This document shows positions 53,761 to 59,553 of a stretch of DNA of 59,553 nucleotides, piece after piece; positions within the stretch are counted from its first letter, which is position 1, and every line of letters starts with the position of its first letter. A program made the translations under genes and the position numbers. A model generated the notes under the pieces. That model was not told the DNA's origin. It ran no database searches and worked only from the letters and a program-made list of their open reading frames with translations. This DNA is from JAUVUV01 sp964548275 (GTDB lineage Bacteria; Gemmatimonadota; Glassbacteria; GWA2-58-10), in contig CAZJQI010000026.1 in the NCBI GenBank assembly GCA_964548275.1, positions 1-59,553 of the forward strand. The letters are read 5' to 3'.

Positions 53761-55119
53761 TTACCAGCGTTTCACACTCTGGCGGTCAAAATCCCAGTAA
53801 ATCGAGCCGCCGCTTTCTATCGACATGTTGACCATGTGCGCCACGGCACAGGCCCTGTGCCCGACCTCGGCATTTTCCTCAGGAGTGGTGCGGCTGCGAA
53901 TGCAGTCGAACCAGTGCTCCAGGTGCGGCTTGGTGGCATCCTCCTCACCGGCCAGCATGATCACTTCCGGCTTGGCAGCCGCTTCTCTGGCCCTGGCCTT
54001 CTGTTCGTAAGCGATCATCTTCGGATCGGCATAGTAAGCAGTTTCCAGTTCTGTGGCCCAGCTTCGCACCACCCAGCGGTCGTTCTCCACCGGGGTTTCC
54101 GGATAGAAAGTGAGTTTGCCGCCAACTTCCAGACTGCCTTCAGTGCCGAGGATCTGGAACCCGGAGCCGCTTGTTATGGTGTTGTTGAAAGTGCCTGACA
54201 TGTTGACCATGAAACCTTCGTTGTACTTGAGCGAGGCGTTGATCGTATCAGGCACGTCGCGGCTGGTTTTCCAGCGGTAGAGTTCGCCCATGCCCATCAC
54301 CTGGGCCGGGGCCTGAACGTCCATCAGGAAATGGATCGTGGTGCAGAGATGGACGAAGAGGTCCGTGGAGATACCGCCCGAGTAGTCCTTATAGCAGCGC
54401 CAGCGGAAGAAGCGCGGCAGGCTGAAAGCGTGCTTGGGCGCCGGGCCGAGGAACTGATCCCAGTTGACAGTTTGACGGTTGGCATTCGGCGGGATCGGAT
54501 AAATCCAGGCGCCGCCTGCGGTGTTGCGGTTGAAATAGGCGCGGATCATGGTGATCTGTCCCAGTTTGCCGGAGGCGATAACATCGCGCGCCTTACGCTG
54601 GATTTTGCTTGAGATTCCCTGGCTGCCCACCTGGAAAACCCTGTCGTTGGCCTTGACCGCCTCGATTATCTCGAGACCTTCATCCACGGCGTAGGTCAAA
54701 GGCTTTTCATTATAAACATCCTTGCCGGCCTGCACTGCGTCGATAGCCATCTTCTTATGCCAGTGGTCGGGTGTGCCGATAACCACTGCATCGATACTCT
54801 TGTCCTCAAGTATCTGCCTGTAGTCATTCACCGCCTTCGGGCGACCCTTGCAACGCTCTATCGCCCGTTTTACCCGGCCGGTATAGGCGTCGCAGAGCTT
54901 GGTGATTTCCACACCCGGTATCAAAAGCATGGAGTCCATAATCTGCTGAGCCCGTGCGCCGACACCGATATACCCCACGGTGATCCTGTCCGAGGGTGGC
55001 ACCGCACTGAAAAGGCTTGACGGGGAAGTGACGATCAATGCACCAAGCCCCGCTCCGGCAACTGATGCTCCGTCCCTGAAAAATCTGCGGCGGGTGATTT
55101 CCTTCTGCTTAGACGCCAT
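53761..55119 (-). CDS. Tat-exported Gfo/Idh/MocA-family oxidoreductase
   Basis: A 452-residue NAD(P)-dependent oxidoreductase. A Tat signal, TRRRFFRDGASVAGAGLGAL, opens the protein; the Rossmann fold follows with VGYIGVGARAQQIMDSM near residue 47, VVIGTPDHWHKKMAIDAVQA near 110 and NEKPLTYAVDE near 135 (the EKP catalytic motif). The C-terminal domain shows the family's beta-sheet pattern. Exported members occur in many polysaccharide-degrading bacteria and often act on sugars or glycosides. GGGGGG lies before the ATG. Confidence 0.9.
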   Translation of the reverse strand: MASKQKEITRRRFFRDGASVAGAGLGALIVTSPSSLFSAVPPSDRITVGYIGVGARAQQIMDSMLLIPGVEITKLCDAYTGRVKRAIERCKGRPKAVNDYRQILEDKSIDAVVIGTPDHWHKKMAIDAVQAGKDVYNEKPLTYAVDEGLEIIEAVKANDRVFQVGSQGISSKIQRKARDVIASGKLGQITMIRAYFNRNTAGGAWIYPIPPNANRQTVNWDQFLGPAPKHAFSLPRFFRWRCYKDYSGGISTDLFVHLCTTIHFLMDVQAPAQVMGMGELYRWKTSRDVPDTINASLKYNEGFMVNMSGTFNNTITSGSGFQILGTEGSLEVGGKLTFYPETPVENDRWVVRSWATELETAYYADPKMIAYEQKARAREAAAKPEVIMLAGEEDATKPHLEHWFDCIRSRTTPEENAEVGHRACAVAHMVNMSIESGGSIYWDFDRQSVKRW

Positions 55120-55804
55120 AATGCCCCCCTGATAATTGATTGAGAATCACTGCACCGCCAAGTGGAGGTCGATGCATGTTAATGAAGGGAAAATAATAAA
55201 ATAAACGAATAGAATATCACTCTTGCGCTCTAATTCCGCTCCGATAATAATGGACCAAAGGTGCGTTATTCCATGGTTTCGGTAAAAACCACTGCAGGAC
55301 ACGGCACGCCGTGTCCCTGAAACATTTTCATTGTTTCCGGATGAGCCACCGGCTAATGACGACTAACCAGAAAAACTCTTTGGTTGCATTCGATTCCAGC
55401 ACAAAACTTGCAGTTGATTTCCCGGGCGAAATTCTGATTTAATACTGACAAACTCTGATTCAATCCGGTCAGAGCCGATGGCAGTAAGTTGAATAATAAA
55501 GGAAAAATCTGAAGGGATGACAATAAGCACCCTTTGCGTGCAATCATGGATTTTAGCTTAACCTTGACCGGTGAGAAAGTCAATAGTTTTGCCATACTGA
55601 AACCGCAACTCCTTTATTTCACTAACATTGGAATCTGTTTCCATGGCATACAAATAAACCGGATTGAAAACATTTGAGTCTTGAAAACAATTATGTTATT
55701 TTAGCCAACTTAAACAAGGAACCTATATCCAGCAGCGCCTGTATAATATTTCAAACACGGGCAGGAAGGTTCGAGCGGTCTGGCTGGCAGATATATTACT
55801 TTAA
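55120..55804. other. 685-bp gene-poor gap
   Basis: I see no convincing gene. A weak promoter candidate, TTGAGT at 55674 with TTATTT 16 bases on, lies about 110 bases before the protease start. An 80-codon minus-strand frame at 55353-55595 has no ribosome site and no familiar motif. Confidence 0.4.
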
Positions 55805-58800
55805 ATGAAAACTATTATGTTGTTTCGAGTGCTTAGTGCAATTCTTTTTTCCCTGGCAGTAGCCGCAGGCAGCCTGTCTGGTTTCGATTTTTCCGAAATA
55901 GCAACCCCAAGCAAGGTGGCGCTGAAAAAGCGCCCCCACTCCTCGGCCCCCAATCCGGATGCTCCGGCTTACAAGTCTTTTATCTCCGGGAGCCCTGCAG
56001 GAGTCGGGCTGGCCTCCGCCCAGTGGCCGCGCAGGATTCGCGTGGGCGTGGTGCGCGTGCAGTTCCAGCCGGACGATAGCCCGGCAACCACGGGCAACGG
56101 CACCTGGGGGGATATTCCTTTCTTTACTTTCAGAGATTTCCAAGTCACCGGCCAGGACGGCACTCCCAAAGACACCTTTGAGATTATCGAGGACCCGAGC
56201 ATAGATTCCCGCTCCAAGGAATACGTCCAGCGCAACATCCTGTTTGCCGCACAGTACTATGAAGAAGTGAGCCAGGGCAAGGTGCTTTTCAGCGTACCCG
56301 GGCCGGAGGACATTTCCCAGATATACACGCTGTCCAAAGAGATGGCTGAATACGGCAAGGATGATGATTACTCTTTACGCACCTCGAACCTGGCCGTGGA
56401 GGCAATCCAGGCGGCAGACACGGAGATGGATTACGCAAAGTACGATGTGATCACGGTCTTCCACGCAGGCTGCGGCCAGCACACGGATTTCGACGAAAAA
56501 TCCCCTGACGACGTACATCCGGTCTCGATCAACCGCGTGCTGTTGCGGGAGATACTCGCCGGGGGCGATCCCGACTACCAGGGGGTAGCGACCAACGACC
56601 GCAACCCGGACGGCTCGCCGTTTTTCGTATCCTTTATCCAGATTTTTCCGGAAACCGCAGTACAGGATTACGACCTTCCGCCGGATGCAGACGGGAACAA
56701 ACCCAACTGGCCCGCAAGTGCTCTTCAGGGTCTGCTTGGCGCGATCGCTCACGAATTAGGCCACTATTTCGGACTGCCGGACCTCTACGATACAGTTGTC
56801 GGCACCAGGCCCACGATCGGCTTCTTCGCCCTGATGTCCACCGGATTCTACAATTCGGTAAGCCGCATCCCCTGCCATCCGATAGCCTGGTCCAAGGTTT
56901 ATCTGGGCTGGGTGGAACCGGGAGTGGTCACCGGCGACTGGGATAATATCATGCTCAAGGCGACCGAGCTGTGGGGCTCCGGAGAGAAGGTGATCAAAGT
57001 GCCGATCTCCTCTACCGAGTATTTCCTGATCGAAAACCGGCTGCGGGATAAGAATTTCAACAATAAGTTCGACTTTGACGAACGGGGGGATAACTTTTTC
57101 CCGGACGTGATGTTCGATGATTACCAGCTCGATGACGGTTCATTTGCCGAATTCGACTGGTCGATACCCAATCTTTTAGGCCCGGGACTGCCGGAGAATA
57201 TGTCGTCCGAGGACAGCGCCCGTCTGGGTTCCGGGGTGCTGATCTGGCATATCGACGAGGAAGTGATCCGGCGCAACTGGAACCCGGACCTGACCGAGAA
57301 TTTTGTCAACACCGACCCTCATCACCTCGGGATCGATCTGGAGGAGGCCGATGGTGTGGAGCACTTGCTTGTCACCTTTCCGGCCACCTTCGATCCGGGG
57401 TTCGGCAGCCCGTTCGATGTTTTCGGCGGAGGGGTGCCGGGTGTAAAAGGACTGGAACTTGGAAATCTGAACCTGGTTTTCGGCCCCTACACAAATCCGA
57501 ACTCTTCGAGCTATACCGGCCTGCCTTCCAATATCGAAATCTCCGGATTCCGCTCGCTGACTGTTGATCCGGGCCAGCCGGTGGTGGACAGCCTGATCGC
57601 TATCGACATCCGTTTCAACGCAGTGCCGGAAGGCGAACACCTCTCTCATCCGCTCCCCGGCTGGCCGTGCGATCTGGGCGCCGGCACACTTAACTCCAGC
57701 CCGCTGGTGATCGACCTCGATCCGGCCACGCCGGGAAACGATGTAGTACAGGTTACGGATGATGGAAGGGTTTACCTGGCTTCAAGCGCAGGCCCAGGAT
57801 TTTTCGCAGGCTCGGCTGCTGATTCGATACTCGGCTCGCCCGCAGCCGGTGATATAACCGGAGACGGATTTCCCGAACTGGTGATTGCCTATGCAGAGGG
57901 TTCGGTCTGGGCCTGGTATCTGGCAAATGAACCATCCCTGGACAGGGTGCCCGGCTGGCCGGTGCAGCTTGCCGGCAGGATTACCGCCTCTGTTGTGCTG
58001 GCCGACGTGGACGGCGACGGCGCGCTGGATATAATAATCGGCAACCGCATACCGCACGCCAGTACGCAGCTTTTTGTCATCAATGGATTGGGGCAAATAA
58101 TCAATGGTTTTCCGGTGAATGTGGACGGTGAAATCCAGGCTGCAGTTGCAGTGCTCTTCGGAGTTTCCGGGAAAGTCGATATGATCTTTGTGGGTACCTT
58201 AGCAGGCAGCCTGTACGGATTCAATTCGCAGGGCGAGGAGATTTTCCGCAAAGACCTCGGCTCGCCGGTCCGCTCGGCTCCGGTTGTGGGGCGTATGGGC
58301 CTGCCCGGGGAAAGCGAACACTTTCGAGTCTGTGCTTTTACCCAGGACGGCAAAATCTGGAGTTTCGACTCACTGGGCACGATTCAGCCCGGCTGGCCGG
58401 TGGAGACTGACGGCAGTTGCCTGGCCGGTGGAGCTATCGGCGATGTGGACGGCGACGGGCTGAACGAGCTGGCAGTGCCGGTGGATTTCCCTGCTTCAAC
58501 CGCTCCCGGCAAACACAAGCTATACGTGCTCGATTACAACGGCTCCTCTCCGGAGGGATTCCCGATCAGGGTAGGAACCTCCATGGCCTACCCGGAGCCG
58601 CGTTACCTTAGCGCACCGACCCTGGCTGATCTGAACGGGAACGGCGCACAGGAGATTATCATCGCGACAAGGGGACGGCTGGCGCTGGCCTACTCAGGGG
58701 ACGGCTCATCCAGGCCGGCGGCCAGATTCATCCTCGGCTCGAATGCGGTGGCTGCCCCTGTAGCGGCTGACCTGGACGGTGACCACACGCTCGACCTTCT

Positions 58801-59245
58801 TTTCGCCGACGGCGAGGGCTATCTTTACGCCTACTCCACCGGCTCGAGGGAACTGGCCTCACAGTGGTCCGGCCTGGGTGGAGGGCCGACGCACAGCGGT
58901 CTGAGCCTGAGAGTACAGCAGAGCCCGGGACTGAGCTCAACCGACGAGATTCTGCCGGAGAAATACTGCTATATCTATCCGAACCCTGTGCGGAGTTCGC
59001 GGGCGTATCTTTCCTACCGCCTTGGTAAGGAAGATGTCCGGAAAGTCACTGTGAGAGTATATACCGCCAGCGGCGAAACCGTGGGCAGTTTCCAGGGCGG
59101 AACTGTCGCAACGGATGGATTGAGCAACGAAGTGGTCTGGAATGTGGACAGATACGCCAGCGGTGTCTATCTTGTAATTGTGAAAGCCGAGTCGGCTTCA
59201 TCCGGCACGGCCAGGCTGATCCGTAAGTTTGCGATTATCAAGTAG
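55805..59245 (+). CDS. Secreted M6-family metalloprotease with beta-propeller and C-terminal sorting domain
   Basis: A 1146-residue exported protein. A signal peptide covers about residues 1-22. The M6 (immune inhibitor A-like) protease domain follows, with zinc motif HELGHYFGLPD starting at residue 316 and E317 as catalytic residue. From about 600 to 1040 come FG-GAP/VCBS-like repeats with Asp-rich calcium loops (ADVDGDGALDII, GDVDGDGLNELA, ADLDGDHTLDLL). The last 90 residues (YIYPNPVRSS to GVYLVIVKAESASS and RKFAIIK) look like a type A T9SS sorting domain or FlgD-Ig domain. It is probably released or bound at the cell surface. Confidence 0.88.
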   Translation: MKTIMLFRVLSAILFSLAVAAGSLSGFDFSEIATPSKVALKKRPHSSAPNPDAPAYKSFISGSPAGVGLASAQWPRRIRVGVVRVQFQPDDSPATTGNGTWGDIPFFTFRDFQVTGQDGTPKDTFEIIEDPSIDSRSKEYVQRNILFAAQYYEEVSQGKVLFSVPGPEDISQIYTLSKEMAEYGKDDDYSLRTSNLAVEAIQAADTEMDYAKYDVITVFHAGCGQHTDFDEKSPDDVHPVSINRVLLREILAGGDPDYQGVATNDRNPDGSPFFVSFIQIFPETAVQDYDLPPDADGNKPNWPASALQGLLGAIAHELGHYFGLPDLYDTVVGTRPTIGFFALMSTGFYNSVSRIPCHPIAWSKVYLGWVEPGVVTGDWDNIMLKATELWGSGEKVIKVPISSTEYFLIENRLRDKNFNNKFDFDERGDNFFPDVMFDDYQLDDGSFAEFDWSIPNLLGPGLPENMSSEDSARLGSGVLIWHIDEEVIRRNWNPDLTENFVNTDPHHLGIDLEEADGVEHLLVTFPATFDPGFGSPFDVFGGGVPGVKGLELGNLNLVFGPYTNPNSSSYTGLPSNIEISGFRSLTVDPGQPVVDSLIAIDIRFNAVPEGEHLSHPLPGWPCDLGAGTLNSSPLVIDLDPATPGNDVVQVTDDGRVYLASSAGPGFFAGSAADSILGSPAAGDITGDGFPELVIAYAEGSVWAWYLANEPSLDRVPGWPVQLAGRITASVVLADVDGDGALDIIIGNRIPHASTQLFVINGLGQIINGFPVNVDGEIQAAVAVLFGVSGKVDMIFVGTLAGSLYGFNSQGEEIFRKDLGSPVRSAPVVGRMGLPGESEHFRVCAFTQDGKIWSFDSLGTIQPGWPVETDGSCLAGGAIGDVDGDGLNELAVPVDFPASTAPGKHKLYVLDYNGSSPEGFPIRVGTSMAYPEPRYLSAPTLADLNGNGAQEIIIATRGRLALAYSGDGSSRPAARFILGSNAVAAPVAADLDGDHTLDLLFADGEGYLYAYSTGSRELASQWSGLGGGPTHSGLSLRVQQSPGLSSTDEILPEKYCYIYPNPVRSSRAYLSYRLGKEDVRKVTVRVYTASGETVGSFQGGTVATDGLSNEVVWNVDRYASGVYLVIVKAESASSGTARLIRKFAIIK

Positions 59246-59369
59246 AAAATATATTTTACGTATTGAGACCTTTGAACAAAACCTGATAAAGAGGCGATTG
59301 TTCTCCTTTGGGACGTTTAGTGAATCTACCTGAGAGAATTCGATATTGAAATTCTAACACACCCCTGTT

Positions 59370-59553
59370 TCCCCTCTTGATAGAGGGGACTTATAAGGCA
59401 AAACTTAGACGTAAAAAATTCCCCTCTAGAAAGAGGGGTGGCCGCGAAGCGGACGGGGTGTGTAACTCCCCTCTTGATAGAGGGGACTTATAAGTCAGAA
59501 CTTAGACGTAAAAAATTCCCCTCTAGAAAGAGGGGTGGCCGCGAAGCGGACGG
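59370..59553. repeat. 97-bp direct repeat with palindromic cores, running off the right edge
   Basis: CCCCTCTTGATAGAGGGGAC, then TTATAAG..., CCCCTCTAGAAAGAGGGG and TGGCCGCGAAGCGGACGG occur at 59371-59455 and again from 59468 to the edge at 59553. The period is 97 bp and the copies are almost identical. Each unit has two CCCCTCT...AGAGGGG palindromes and a CCGCGAAGCGG hairpin. It is non-coding and likely repeated elsewhere in the genome. Confidence 0.92.

Noticed and set aside
55353..55595. 80-codon minus-strand frame in the gap before the M6 protease
   Set aside because: No ribosome site or familiar motif; low-complexity sequence in an AT-rich gap.

Overview
The window looks like one contig from a heterotrophic, largely anaerobic Gram-negative bacterium, probably an uncultured lineage of the FCB superphylum (Fibrobacteres-Chlorobi-Bacteroidetes and relatives). 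The clues are a secreted M6 metalloprotease with a C-terminal sorting-type domain, a pilMNOPQ cluster, an outer-membrane secretin, many lipoprotein and Tat signals, pyruvate:ferredoxin oxidoreductase, and abundant short palindromic intergenic repeats. The phylum is inferred; there is no rRNA gene, and I saw no tRNA gene and no CRISPR array. Both ends of the window lie in tandem palindromic repeats, as expected where an assembly breaks.

Layout. 1-2.7 kb: palindromic repeats, an OPT-family transporter and a small membrane protein. 2.8-11.2 kb: a co-directional carbohydrate locus (GH2 glycosidase, heparinase-like lyase lipoprotein, exported nucleoside-hydrolase-like enzyme, UroD/MtaA-like protein, sodium:solute symporter). 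11.7-16 kb: nifJ and a ferritin-like protein. 16.3-19.8 kb: a rearranged island in which the 5' part of ubiD is fused to the 3' part of an IS3-family transposase, then a HEPN-like C-terminal fragment, then two truncated nitrilase 5' ends in a 719-bp tandem repeat, and finally an intact nitrilase. 19.9-24.1 kb: a glycosidase lipoprotein, then an opposing operon for a membrane quinone module (Fe-S protein, NrfD, tetraheme cytochrome). 24.5-26.8 kb: HU, Yip1-family protein and a divergent Nramp relative.

27-33.4 kb: an EndoQ-like PHP domain fused to a UvrD-type helicase, csrA, a small Cys-rich protein, a zinc-ribbon protein and a sigma-70 factor. 33.8-40.7 kb: the type IV pilus/secretin operon pilM-pilN-lipoprotein-pilO-pilP-pilQ followed by a Big-1-domain surface protein, with a near-consensus promoter in front and a strong terminator behind. 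41-46.8 kb: nitroreductase, second SSS symporter with a small membrane partner, a Tat-lipoprotein radical SAM protein, a SPOR-domain protein and a cupin. 47-53.2 kb: accessory region with a 687-residue coiled-coil orphan, small ORFs, a gene remnant, a GT2 glycosyltransferase, a tetraheme cytochrome and an HNH-like protein. 53.7-59.2 kb: a Tat-exported Gfo/Idh/MocA oxidoreductase and the M6 protease.

Together the genes describe a cell that breaks down polysaccharides and glycosides outside or in the periplasm, imports products by sodium symport, ferments through PFOR and ferredoxin, and has a pilus or secretion machine. The most unusual stretch is 16.3-19.0 kb. Among intact genes, the EndoQ-helicase fusion and the exported radical SAM protein deserve most attention. 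I found no clear, complete new defence or mobile system.
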